Both the position numbers and the translations under genes were made by a program. Under the pieces are notes generated by a model, which worked only from the letters and a program-made list of their open reading frames with translations, had not been told where the DNA came from and ran no database searches. This document shows, one piece after another, positions 33,687 to 44,938 of a DNA stretch of 64,000 nt; position 1 is the stretch's first letter; every line of letters starts with the position of its first letter. The DNA comes from Clitopilus passeckerianus (Eukaryota > Basidiomycota > Agaricomycetes > Agaricales > Entolomataceae), in NCBI GenBank assembly GCA_944990035.1, contig CALYLX010000159.1, positions 1,116,001-1,180,000 on the forward strand, in the 5' to 3' direction.

Positions 33687-36672
33687 AGACAAAAATCCGT
33701 TCTTTTGATGTGTGATGATGCTGGAAAGATACTTATTACTTGAAAAGGTCAGAAGCGGTCTTTACCTCAAGACTATCCAGTGAAAGGACTTTGTTTCACG
33801 ACTGACTATCAACTTATTCTGGAGCATGTATCTCATATTTTAGCTAAATTGTTTGACCAACCGGCCCGAAGACTAGATCCAAGTCCATGGCGAGACAAAA
33901 GGGCCCGAGGATGTCTACCAGAATTCCACACTTCTCGTGTGAAGGGGCCTTTCGTTGCGGGTCCCTAACTGTCAGATCGCTCCATCCTTGGGTACGGACC
34001 TCATGAAGATCAGAAAATCTCGTAATTTTGTACGGGCCTGGCTATCCTATGAGAAACCGCCAGAGAATCTCTCGGATACTCATGCCCGTAAAACAGCCAG
34101 ATGCACGCGGACACCGGGGTTCTAGTCACACCTCTGTGGCTCAGGATTCCGAATTCTGAGAAAGTGAACTGGCTCGTTTCTGCTCATGATAGCCTAGTTC
34201 TTTGATATTCACTTCTCCCCAACATCTACATTTGGAGGCTGGGCTATTCCTTCCTTTGAATCCTGAGAACATCCGAACCATCATCTAACCTCTAGATAAC
34301 TCTGACCTGCGTAATGCCTTCGGGATCTTTGGATATGTACTTACTTACTGTCGGTTTCTCCTCCGCGAGACACCTGTCGTTTTTGTGATTGAACTTGGCG
34401 CTCGGACCTATACATTTTGGCAGTCCCGGATGTGTTGCATTTTTGCGATTGCATTAATGGTTTGGCTAGCTCACGTACTTGGGAGGAGATTGGTCGGCCG
34501 GCTTGGCAGCATCACCCAGCACCATACACATATGGACAACATTGACGTAGGAAGTTATGCGCCAAACAGGAATTTGTAGTAGTCATCGACAACCTCCAGC
34601 TTAATGACCTCCACAAGCACCGAGTAATGAAGGATGATGGTGTCCATGGGCAGCTCATCTCCTGGTTTAAATAATTAGTACCTTGCTACCCAAATCTCTG
34701 TGATCTCTTGTGTGCGCACAGTGATTGTTTTAGTATTACGTCCGTTGAATGCGCAGCCCTTACCTTCCCAGAGCCGTCAGGCCACATTAGGTGTTTAACA
34801 TAGGGGTATCTTACACAGAGAAACATTCGGCCATCTGTCACTAGGCTCGTTACTACGACGCGAACTGGTATGTCTCGTTAAAGTTCACAGCCCAGGTCTC
34901 ACGATATTCCATGTCGTAGCAGGTTACGGAACTCCCCAGAATATCATGAGGTCTAAACGATAACAACGCGCCTATTTTCAACATGCCCACTTGGTCGAGA
35001 CTGTATTCAGGTGAAATGAAGTCCTTTTGGTATGGTTCGACACCAGAGGGAAATGAAGGCCCCTCAAATCCCATAACGGATACGAAGCCTGACTGAAGTC
35101 GCACGGAGGCACGACGCATGATCCCTGATAGTATAGGCAGGCGTTTAGATCATATATGACGTGGCCAGATAGTTATATGGCGAAAGGGATCGTGTTTGGA
35201 GCTTGAAGCTCTTAGTCGCAAATCATGAAACCTATGGTAATTTACGCCACAGGACGGCTGGCCTGAGTCGTAGCCCGACAGGCTAGAAAAGTATGTACGG
35301 TGAGTTTGCACACCGAAGTTTGTCTCTGTTTGGCCAGAGAAGATAGGCTGCGTTAACAGCGCCCAGCGGTACCGAGTCCATACATGGTGTCTCCTACCTA
35401 CTAACATCTCGTTCATGTTGTCGCTGAAAGGTCAAAACTCCATCGAAGAGCTAGTGCAATCCACATGGCATCAAGTTGGTTTTGTACCAAATATATCGCG
35501 CAAAATAAGCCCATAATTGAAACGTAGTAGACCGGAACTCGCGACGGAAATGAGCAACCCGTAGAAAGCACGAGCCATTCGAAACATCGATCTGAGATAC
35601 CAGAAGAGTTTGAAAGAAAGAACACAAACATGTAGACAGCCCTCCCTGTGCAGAAACATGTGGAATTACACAAGTTGCCTCCCAGGACGACCGATGATGC
35701 GCACAGCAATGGCCCCGATACACAGCGGCAGGTTTCATGAGAGATAACGGAACCCCTGGATTTTCTTCGAGATCCTGAGTCTGGATTCTCGAATCAAACC
35801 AGTAAGCATGACAGAAATCCTATCACCTGCAGAAGTCGGAACACATCGCCGCCGCGTGTCGAAGAATAAATAGCAAAAGAAGGTTTCCTGCTGCAAGGCC
35901 GGTGATGATCTCACAAAGACCCGAATGTCAGAAAGAACATACATCTGGTGCACGGGAGTGCACGGGCCGAGCGGTGTAATCGTTCAGACAGAGCTCAGAG
36001 ATTCTATGAACGTTGTGCCGCCTAACGAAGAGCATCAGGATGTTGAGATCAAGTAGCATCATGATACCCAGAGCAATGTGCCCAATGATTGGCAATTGAT
36101 CCAGAAAGTAAGGGGCATTGCATGCAGGTACAAAAATGCTATCTATGAAGATCCGCAGAGTATTCCAAGCTGTCGCTGACCATCTGAATCGTCCATCACG
36201 ACATATGGAGGCCGACCCTTTCGTGTGGGCCCAGTATGTCCATATTGTAGCTCTAACTGTCGCAAGAGATTCAGATACATCATTGACGGTGCGATAGGAT
36301 ATCAAATCGCGAAGACAAAGGCAAGATATACCAGTAGACGTCTGTCCTCATGGTTTAGGTTTAAGTTGAAGCCTCGGGTAGCGCCCTATCGCTCCAATTC
36401 AATAGATCGCGCACATGCCGGCAAACCCTAACCATAGACTTTGCAAGACGCCCAAAGTTGATCCTCAAGAGTTCATCATACACGGACTTGATCACGAGAT
36501 GAGAGAACGAAGAGCGAGCAAGCGGATAGCACAGCGAAAGAGAGAAGAAAACGACAGGGTACTTAGGATTACATGCATATGACAACAAACTGCTGAAGCT
36601 TCGGTCCGACTGGGTAAAGATCCGCCACCCACTCTTGGGCTGCTCCTCATCCCGATCGTACTAATTCGCAAA
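33687..36672. other. Gene-poor 3-kb stretch, possibly a decayed membrane-protein gene
   Basis: No gene can be named. Several hydrophobic minus-strand frames occur in order: 36305-35928 (SATAWNTLRIFIDSIFVP, LPIIGHIALGIMMLLDLNIL), 35709-35413 and 35659-35471 (GLLISVASSGLLRFNYGLIL), and 35119-34853 (MLKIGALLSFRPHDILGSS). They may be remnants of a polytopic membrane-protein gene; no coherent splicing was found. 33687-34850 shows nothing recognisable. Confidence 0.25.
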
Positions 36673-37330
36673 TTAGTCAAGAGCGGCAGCTTTTTCGCCT
36701 TCCACATCGAAGTTCTCTACAAGATCGGGAACGTCGTCGTCATCATCATCAGCTGCATTGTCTGCCTGTCGTTGTTGACCCTGTTGGATTGCTTGGTACG
36801 ATTCGGCGAGCTTCCGCAGTGAGGCGAGCGAGTCGGGGCCAAGCTGGTTAAGGATACCAGGGACCAGCTCTGTCAACTCCTTGACATGTCCGGTACCGTA
36901 TATCGCGAAAGTGTTGGCTGAAACAGCGGCGTGCACTGTTCAAAATCAAGGGAAATTAGCATGCGTTCTGAAATCAGCCGTATATAGCATAAATAACGGA
37001 TATGTACTTACCTTTCGGGGCAGTGAAGTGCAGCACATTTCCATCCTCCCTGAACATGTTGACCTCCTCAACGCCAGGAATCGGTTGCACGTTCAATTTC
37101 TTGAGTGCACCCTGCAACTTTTTGTCGTCCTGAGCAGCCGAAGGCTTCACTTTCCTCACAACCTTTCTCCGCACGGTGCCCTTACCACCTAGATACCAAA
37201 AGAGTGTCAGTCAATAGATCGATTACACGAGACACGCAAGCGCGTCAAAATCATTTTTTCAAGGGCAGAACGTACCAATTCTATTGGCTGCAGCAGCAGC
37301 TTGCAGCTTTGCCAATTTTGCAGGATCCAT
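36673..37330 (-). CDS. EGD1: Nascent polypeptide-associated complex subunit beta
   Basis: Beta subunit (BTF3-like) of NAC, the ribosome-bound complex that meets nascent chains at the exit tunnel. Three exons: 37330 start [18 protein letters not shown]; then [20 protein letters not shown] with the basic ribosome-binding RRKxxxKKK-type motif and [39 protein letters not shown] (NAC domain); then [20 protein letters not shown] and [20 protein letters not shown]. The acidic C-terminus [15 protein letters not shown] is typical. Length about 160 residues, as expected. Divergent from the GNAT gene with 196 bp between starts. Confidence 0.95.
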
Positions 37331-37526
37331 GGTGATTTTTGTGGGTTTCAGAGCCTACGGACTGACGGTCGAGTGTCCGTTGTGTAGCGTTGTCCGGTTA
37401 AAGGAAATAAGGTTCAGGCCAAATACATGCATACAATGGGTGCGTCTTCAGCCACTCGGTTAGATCAAGCTCTGTCAAAGCGCTCAAGCTCAGATTCGAG
37501 TCATTTCCATTAGAAGGCTCTTTAGG

Positions 37527-38410
37527 ATGTCTAAAGGGTTCCATATTAGAGAGGCAACGCCAAAGGATGTGGTGAAGTATTACTACGCCAGAAGTCGATG
37601 CGCAAGCCCAATTAAACTCGATATTAGGATACCATCCTCAAGCTGATCGTTGATCTGGTTAGGACTTCCTGCATATTCTGTGGTGCCGGAAATTCAATGT
37701 ATACTTTTTGCTCAGGCAACCTACGAAAAAGAGCCAGAGTCTGTCAAAGCTACTCCTGAACTCGTAGGTTATCAACTACACTGGGGTTCTCGGCCTGGAA
37801 TTTGAATTGCTCTCAGCTTCGTCAACATCTCTTCGAAACGCCATATGCGCATGCTTTACTTGCCTTCACCGGAACCGTAGAGCAGGTCGGAGATGCAGTC
37901 GGCTTAGCTCTTTATTTCTTCAATTTCTCCACCTGGACAGGAAAACCGGGTTTATATGTACGTCCCTCATCGAGTTTCAAACCGATCGCCTCTCATGGCC
38001 CTGAACAAACCCTATTCATCCAGCTGGAAGATCTGTACGTGAAACCGGACTTCAGAGGTGGGGGTCTGGGCAAAGCCCTATTTGTAGAACTCGGAAAGAT
38101 CGCCCAGACAAAGGTAAGAGCGGGATCAAATGCTCAAGTTGATTTGCTTGTATCGAGTAGTAATAACCGGTCCATTAGAACTGCGGGAGGCTGGATTGGA
38201 GCGTGTTGAAGGTCAGTTACTGAGGCCGAAGCTCGATTACTTGGCCCACTAATTATGGCAATTTGTCAATTACAGTGGAACACGCCCTCTATCGGGTTTT
38301 ACGAGCAAAGCCTGGGCGCGACGGCGATGTCTGAATGGATGGGCATGAGGTTGGATGAGCAAGGCATCGAGAACCTCAAGAAATTCATTCCTGCCAGTGA
38401 AACACATTAA
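37527..38410 (+). CDS. GNAT N-acetyltransferase, diamine acetyltransferase-like
   Basis: GCN5-related acetyltransferase of the spermidine/spermine (SSAT) type, moving acetyl from acetyl-CoA to a polyamine or similar amine. Start 37527 MSKGFHIREATPKDV. After short introns come LATYEKEPESVKATPELL, PYAHALLAFTGTVEQVGDAV, GLALYFFNFSTWTGKPGLY, then LEDLYVKPDFRGGGLGKALF, which holds the RGxGxG-type acetyl-CoA loop (here RGGGLG), and CGRLDWSVLKWNTPSIGFYE, which carries the catalytic-region Tyr typical of SSAT. The end is EWMGMRLDEQGIENLKKFIP. About 170 residues in six or seven exons. The substrate is inferred from family likeness only. Confidence 0.88.
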
Positions 38411-38540
38411 TGCTTTCCGATCTAATGTTATCATCTTAATCCACCCGGAAAATTGGTTTAACCCCAAGAAAAAGCGGTATGTTGTCGCCGGATAATACAA
38501 GAAATCAAAGGTATATTCCGTCGTAGCAGCATGAGGGAGG

Positions 38541-39337
38541 TTATACGCCATCGTAACTAGCGCCACCAGCCTGGTATTGCGTAAAATCGCCGGAATATGA
38601 TTGGGATCATGTTAGAACCTATTTTGGTCAACAAATGCTTCTGTGCGCACCTTTCGCAACTTCTTAACAATCGGCTCCTCCTTGATATCGCTCTTGTCGT
38701 GCGTGGAAATTTCGGTGGAATATGTGCGAAGGACTTTCTTGACATCCGCAAGATGCACAGACATCTGTCGTGTGGATCAATAAATGAATGACCGGCAATG
38801 TTGCAAGAAATCTACCTTTGCTTTCCGCATGACCTTTGCATTGTTCCCTATCCAGGTCTGACGGGTATCGAAATGGTGGATTTACTCAATCCATCTGAGA
38901 TCGCAAACGAAAGGCACGCACAATCAATATGAATTTCTCGCGCTTGGACTCTTTATCATTGGCGAATTCGACTCGTACGTAGGCATAGGATGCCCTGGAT
39001 TCATCCAGAAGGTCATGAACCTCAGCAAGGCCGCCAGAGCCCGTCTGTGTGACCTGAAGTTTGTTGGACTTGTCCGACTCATAATCGAGAAACAGCCAAT
39101 TCGTGGCAGACGACTTGTCACGAACGTCCTCGTAAGCTGACGATCAATGTATCAGAAGTCTGGTTCACAAACAGAATCTGATTCAAGGAGAAATTGCGCT
39201 CAAATATGGGGCAGAAGTCCGGGAGCAGCAGGAGGATAGAGTTGCCTAGCTGGCTGATCACCTGGCATGATGAGTCTTCAAACGCGGAAAGTAACTCTAC
39301 CTGCTTGGATTTTAGGATCGGAGAGGTCAGCGTCCAT
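38541..39337 (-). CDS. Coactosin (ADF-homology actin-binding protein)
   Basis: Binds F-actin through one ADF-H domain. Starts at 39337 with MDADLSDPKIQA. Exons then give AYEDVRDKSSATNWLFLDYE, LQVTQTGSGGLAEVHDLLDE, ASYAYVRVEFANDKESKREK, FILIVWIGPSC-type core, KVSVHLADVKKVLRTYSTEI and the end KLRKAGGASYDGV. GSGGL, the YVRVxxxNDxESKRxKF block and the AGGAxYD end are diagnostic of coactosin rather than cofilin. Length about 145 residues. About seven introns, heavy for so small a gene. Divergent from the Rrg9-like gene by 223 bp. Confidence 0.9.
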
Positions 39338-39560
39338 GATTAGAGAGTCGAAGCCTGAAATTCGTGTGGTAGAGAAGCAAATGCAATGGAAGTTAACGGG
39401 GGTCAAAGAATGTGGTTGTCGGGATGAGAGGTAGAAGCAGTCCTGTGCGGCTTCTACCGATCAAAACGCCAAACGCGGTAGTGGCAGCTTTTTGCCACAT
39501 TGCTGATCACACCGCGTACGACGACCGAACGGACGACCACGACGACCAGACTACACCACG

Positions 39561-40169
39561 ATGCTCAGTTGCCTTCGAACTCTCTCTGTCAGAACATGTC
39601 AACGCCATAACCTTGCTCGCTTTTACTCCGTGGAAATTGATCAAGCTTCTCGCCAAAAATGGGGCATTGCAGGCCTACCACGACCAAGGTCAATTCTTGA
39701 CGACGATGAGACGCCCGTAGACCTTTCTGAGGATGAGGATCGTGTAAATGGCGTTCGCTCCGACACTCCTCCACGTCACATGCGGCGCCCGTCAGGCAAG
39801 AGCACACCTCATGAACACAAAGCACACCGGGAAGCAATACATAAAAATTTCCCTGACGGGTGGTCCCCGCCGCGAAAGGTGTCTCGCGAAGCAATGGAGG
39901 GAATGAGGCAGATGAACCGTCTCTATCCTGATCAGTTTACTACACCTGTGCTTGCGGAGAAATTCAAGATTAGCCCGGAGGCCGTTAGGAGGATACTCAA
40001 AAGTAGATGGGAACCCTCGAGGGAGAAAAGGCTAAAGATTGCAGAGAGGGAAAGGAGAGAACGAGAGCAGCGTGTTCTAGCGAAACGACAGAAGGAGAAG
40101 GAAGAAGCTGGATGGGTACAGGAGGCAAAGAAGGCAGGCAAGAACGACAGGCTCACATTCGAGGAGTGA
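39561..40169 (+). CDS. RRG9: Rrg9/neugrin-like mitochondrial protein
   Basis: Intron-less frame of 202 residues. The N-terminus MLSCLRTLSVRTCQRHNLAR is a mitochondrial presequence (Arg-rich, no acids). The core FPDGWSPPRKVSREAMEGMR, LYPDQFTTPVLAEKFKISPE and AVRRILKSRWEPSREKRLKI is the neugrin/Rrg9 signature, a helix-turn-helix-like fold needed for mitochondrial genome maintenance and respiration in yeast and for mitoribosome assembly in animals. The tail is Arg/Lys/Glu-rich coiled coil. Function assigned by family only. Confidence 0.88.
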   Translation: MLSCLRTLSVRTCQRHNLARFYSVEIDQASRQKWGIAGLPRPRSILDDDETPVDLSEDEDRVNGVRSDTPPRHMRRPSGKSTPHEHKAHREAIHKNFPDGWSPPRKVSREAMEGMRQMNRLYPDQFTTPVLAEKFKISPEAVRRILKSRWEPSREKRLKIAERERREREQRVLAKRQKEKEEAGWVQEAKKAGKNDRLTFEE

Positions 40170-40500
40170 AGCCATTCAATGTTAGAAGTCAAGATTTGTT
40201 GAAAAGTCGTTGTCGGAGAACAAAGGTGCTAATCAGCGCGAATATGTAAGGGAACGATCTACTTTTGGTGGGGTGTCTAGTTACGGATGAGGATAGCGTA
40301 CAGAGGGCCAGTCTCCGTAATCAATAGGTTAATAATACATAATTCGTCCTTTTCTGCTGTCAATGTCTGTGATGCTTAACTTATTGTCAATGCTCTAATA
40401 AGTGTCCGAGTCCGTGCAAAGAGAGGATGTTCGTAAGGAACGTAAGCAAAAATGAGTGGCAAGAGAATAGATACGGTGTCCCAGAAGACTTGACGATAAT
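40170..40500. other. Convergent intergenic region
   Basis: 3' flanks of the Rrg9-like and P450 genes. AT-rich in the middle (near 40320-40400). Nothing else seen. Confidence 0.5.
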
Positions 40501-42358
40501 TTACAGAGGAATGTCCGATCTTTCGTATTTGATGTAGGCGGTCTTTTCAGGCGGTGGGCGGCAGAGTAAGATGTCATTCCAGTTTGGAGTCGGCACATAT
40601 TGTTGTCCCGAGCTATCGACGACGGTGTGGTTGAATCCCAGAACAAACATCGCTGTGATGACCTTGAGCTCCACTTTGGCGAGTCGTGTGCCCAAACAGA
40701 GGGTTTTTCCTGGAAGGAAATAAAAGTTTGCGTAAATTCTCGGTGATACAATCAGACGTTTCAAGAAATGCTTACCTCCACCCCAGCCGACGTATCCAAA
40801 AGGCGCCTTCGGGTCTGGACGCCCGGGGTTGAAGGTCCAAGGGTCGGGATAGACGTTTGGATCGAGATGAACGTCACTGAAGGGATAGACGACGTAGGCC
40901 CCAGTTGGAATGAGCTTCCCGTCGATGTACATCGGAGGGCCGAGGTTGCGTCTCATCGCGGTGTGTGGTTGAGCGACTCGGGTGGTTTCTTTAATTATGG
41001 CATCGAGGACAGGAGTCTCGGACTCCCAGGTCTCGAGGGGAATTGTAGAGAGGCGTGACGATAGCGATTCCGAGTCGGTCGATAGGTTAGTGAAAGGATT
41101 GGAGGCGAGTAGTGCTTCGACTTCAGCCCTCGCTTTTGCGCGCCATTCGGGATGGCTACCTAGATAAGTTATCAACCATGACGCAGTGGTCCCAGTAGCC
41201 CGAGCGCCTGCGATGAGCAGCCCCATGATGAACTAGAGAGAGGTCAGGAACTTGTTTGCCGATCTAGAAGCAAATGAACTTGACGTACCCCAACAACTAC
41301 CAACTTCTCGTCCCCTGAGTCTACCAGCATTTGCAAGGTATCGTTACGGGAGACGCCGCTTTGTTCGCGGGTGTTGATTGCCTTTATAACAATATCATAA
41401 ATATCTTTCGTGGCTTTCAGTTTCTTGATCATGGCGGGGGTAGGCAGCCATGGGAGCAGGACGGTCGCCGGGGTTGTGCCCACATCCAAAGTGTCATAAA
41501 GTTTCTTGAGACGTGCGACAGTGGCCGGATCATCTGAAATTTCATGACAGGAAAGGCTTCGAAGCGTGGTCTGGAAAAGGAGCTACGAAGAAATGTCAGA
41601 GAGATCAATGGAATGTGATCGTAAAGAGCAAATATACCTCATAGATATTTTCAAACGGGTCGAACCTTCCCGACCTACCCCATGTTCCCATAACCCTCCG
41701 AGAATCCTCCAAGATTTGTGGAATGACTGAGAAGGGGCAATTCAGTCAACGGTACTATCAAAGATGTCTGATAGTGGCACTCACGATCATTCAAAGGCGC
41801 ATTCCGCTGTACCGAAGCCAGACGTTTGTGAATCAATGCAATCCGCCTGGTTTGGAGATCAGAAGTGACCCCTCGGACCATGGGTATCTGAAAGCAGCCG
41901 ATGAGAAAAATAAATCTGAAACACAGATTGCAACCTTACAGCTCCGGAAAGAATCTTGAAGCCTTCCGTGAGATCAAGGCCCTTTGCGGTGAAGAAGGCC
42001 TGACGAGCGCTTTCCCCCGAAACGACCACAACGGTGTTCTGTCGTACGAACATGATCAGTTATGAATGATTATCGCTTTAGAACCATCACTCACGCGTAA
42101 CATTCTGAACTGGAAGACGGTTTGTCCGGTTGCATGGATCCCCCAGTTCAAGAAATCATATCGTTGGCGGAAGAATGGGGTTATGGAGAAGATACTCAAT
42201 CCCGGGAGCGAAACTGGTGTGTCTGGCGCGTCTTGGTGGCAGGCAGAAATAATGATAGAAATAGCGACGAATATTAGGATAGCGAGCGTGATTTGAACTG
42301 GCACAGATGCAGTCAGGAAAGCTTGAGCAGCAGTTTGAAGCCCTCCGGCATAAGGCAT
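40501..42358 (-). CDS. Cytochrome P450 with a Trp-type haem motif
   Basis: ER-anchored haem-thiolate enzyme. Start 42358; a membrane helix VQITLAILIFVAISIIISAC near residues 20-40 is followed by a Pro-rich hinge. Exons give GQTVFQFRMLRNTVVVVSGE, VRGVTSDLQTRRIALIHKRL, the I helix LLIAGARATGTTASWLITYL, the ExxR helix IIKETTRVAQPHTAMRRNLG, PFSDVHLDPNVYPDPWTFNP and the haem loop GYVGWGGGKTLCLGTRLAKV. The haem Cys is present, but the loop has Trp where most P450s have Phe, and the I helix lacks the usual acid-Thr pair. Both traits occur in CYP7/CYP8-like enzymes. An intron falls inside the haem loop. No biosynthetic cluster partners lie nearby; the substrate is unknown. Confidence 0.88.
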
Positions 42359-43430
42359 AGTGAATAGATAGCGACTAAGCTGAATATAGAGTACGTATGG
42401 GGGGAGGAGGGCCTATGTCCGGAGTCACGACAAACAACACCAGAAGGCATGACCTTTTATACAGGTGCGCTGGGCCGACTCTTCACGCACGATTTTGTCA
42501 CTTTGGAACGCGTCAGTAATTAATATAAATAATAAACTTTAAACCAAACGGGGGAGATCGCAGGATTCGATCGTTACCTGTCAAGATTCCAGATCCTTAC
42601 AGTGAAGTTGAATATATTATAGAACAAGGCGGTACCGGACGAGGCTGCCCCTTGGCATGCACCGGTGTGGTGTCGAACACGTGGTGGCAGGCTTCCTTGA
42701 GGTGATCCTCGATCGACACTGTGGCACACCGCAAGGCAGGCCTAAGAACAAAGTTTGAATCGAATACACCGTCGTTTCAGTGCAGGCCAGATATGGAAGC
42801 CGAGTGGCTTGAACAGTTAAGCCATCATAGTAACCTGGTTCGAGGAACCTGAGGTTCAAAACTCAGTAAATCCATCGGGAAGTGGTATCTCGGGTTCACC
42901 TAATATCATATGAAATGACCAGTGATGTATAGGTACCGCGTTACGGTCTATGTCATTGGGCAGTGATCGACATCGCTGAATAACCTTTCTCTGCTGTTTC
43001 TCACAGAACGCCTGTCGGTCTGACAGGACAATACTGTCATGCTCGAACAGCCAAGGTCTGCTCGACCTGATGGTTGATTCAAGTCAACATATTAGCGCAC
43101 AGACTCACAGGTACGGCTCCGTCTATCCCACGTTGTCCGGAGCCTTAACATTGACCGTATGGGACAAGAAGTCAAGGCGGGTTGCAGTGGACACAGGATC
43201 CGCTTCAAGGATTTTCGCAGTACGGGACTGAGCTTTGTTTTTTTACAGAACCAGGTATATTCGTAAATCCCCGACACAATGACCGACAACAGGCTACGCA
43301 ATAAATCTATGCCCGTTGACATCAGACGCCGACAGAAAAGACAGTGAGAAATTGGACATACAAAGATACATCTAGAGTACCTCTTTATCCCGGTGCCACC
43401 GCGCGTGGAAGGTGACGGTAGGGCACCGCG
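42359..43430. other. Gene-poor stretch with a tRNA-like segment
   Basis: No protein gene recognised. It holds the promoter of the P450 gene, an AT-rich patch near 42515-42545, and the tRNA-like sequence at 42790-42877. The minus frames 42859-42617 and 43322-43092 have no family likeness. Confidence 0.4.
42790..42877 (+). pseudogene. tRNA-like sequence with a long variable arm (probable pseudogene)
   Basis: AGCCGAGTGGC resembles the D region of class II tRNAs (Ser/Leu/Tyr). It is followed by GGTTC-GAG-GAACC, like a long variable arm, and CTGAG-GTTCAAAA-CTCAG, like a T arm with an eight-base loop. The ends (gatatgg and tccatc) pair only with one bulged base, and no seven-base anticodon loop closes properly. 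A decayed or organellar-derived tRNA fits best. Confidence 0.3.
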
Positions 43431-44781
43431 TTAATTGTTCGACTGGGACAACCGGTGATCAAGGGCCACCGAAATACCACGATAATGCGCCAATGCCGCA
43501 AGAACGACACAGAGGTGGAAGATCTGATGTGACGCAAAGAAGTAATCGAACCGTCCCGGCGCCCAGCGTTCTGGAAAGCGGTTTGCACTATGGTGAAGTC
43601 AGCATATGTTTATCGCAGATTCTTCCAGGGATTTGCATCAAGGCGGTTCCGGCCGGAAGTTTAGAATGAAGTATTAACATACTAGAGCAGTGCACCGAAA
43701 ATGTAAAGGCCACCAGAGGTGGCAAGCCACCCCAGTCCCATTCCGGAGAGAAGTTCGTGCAAGCCATGCGTTAAGAGTAAATGGGAGACAGGGACAAGGG
43801 CACATAGTCCAAGCCCAATGAAAACGCTTGTACGAGCACCACGGTGGGTTGGCTTAGCATATTCGGAGTTGAGAACTATGAAAGCAGCTCCTGTTCAGAA
43901 GACAGTCAGAGAAAGGCACGATGCAATCGCAACCCTGAATTATTGGCTTCAGTCCGTTTAGCAACCCACCAAGTCCAGCAGCAGTGATTGCCGTAATGTA
44001 GAATAATTGGAGGTTCGTCCGAGGATGAAACCCGTAATACAATGAGGGGTAAAAGGAGCCGACCGTCAGTATTACAATACCGGAATAATCCAAGGCATGG
44101 CAAGAGGAGGACACCTTGAGCAAGCATTATTATGAGCGAATTGCCTAATATTGACAGAGTAAGAACCGCTACCTTTTCAGAATGACAGGTCGCCGTGTGG
44201 AACATGGCGCTCGCAAGAAGGCAAAATACTGCGGAGCACAGGAAGACCGTAAACACCATGGAGTCAACCCAAGTTGTCCCAGGCAGTTGATCCAGGTGCA
44301 GATTTCCCAGAAAATAGGCAAACAGAGCTGCTCCCCAGAGATGACTGTGTATATTGACTACAGTACCGCAAAATCAGAATATATGGTGAGAAATAAGAAG
44401 AGTGCCGAATTACTCGTCTCGTTATGTAAATCTGGTACAATCGATGTGAGTTAGTGGTCCGTTTCATGAGAGATAAGCGCACGAACATGCATAAACGGAA
44501 TGGAGGCATCCTCTCCAGTTATTTTGCACCCTAAAGTGTGTCAGACGAGTTCAATCATACATACTACCTCTAGCTCACCGCCTATATCCATTCAAGATGA
44601 AGTCGTTGTCCCTTTGCCAAGCTGGAATTTCCAGCCAGGACAGTGTCCTTGGGATGTTCGATGGTTGTTTGAAGTTCTTTGGAGGCGTTTCAGTCCTCCC
44701 TAGTTTACGTCTAGCTGCCTGAGAGCCCATAGATTCGTATCTGGAGGTTCTAATCGTGGCTTCCTTGTTGGAGGCGCACAA
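43431..44781 (-). CDS. PAQR / haemolysin III family membrane protein (Izh-like)
   Basis: Seven-helix membrane protein of the AdipoR/Izh family. Start 44781 MCASNKEATIRTSRYESMGS; then RTLSWLEIPAWQRDNDFILN with GYRR, GCLHSVYAYLHNETINIHSH, LWGAALFAYFLGNLHL, MVFTVFLCSAVFCLLASAMF followed by HTATCHSEKV, ALDYSGIVILTVGSFYPSLY, FYITAITAAGLG, ARTSVFIGLGLCALVPVSHL, and the final YANRFPERWAPGRFDYFFAS with HQIFHLCVVLAALAHY. The zinc-site residues are visible: SxxxH, D in ALDYSG, and the HxxxH of the last helix. In yeast these proteins affect zinc and sterol homeostasis; some act as ceramidases. Five or more introns. Divergent from the Fyv10 gene by 157 bp. Confidence 0.88.
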
Positions 44782-44938
44782 GCAATAAATTTACGCTCTT
44801 GCAATTTCATGAGGAAGTTGGTTGTGACAACACGCGTTTGCCTCCGATCAATTATAGGTCACGCATGTCCCCAGGCTTACCGCCACAGTCTTCGTGCTCA
44901 ACGACATCGAGCTGCCCAATCTGCGAATCTAAGAAGGA

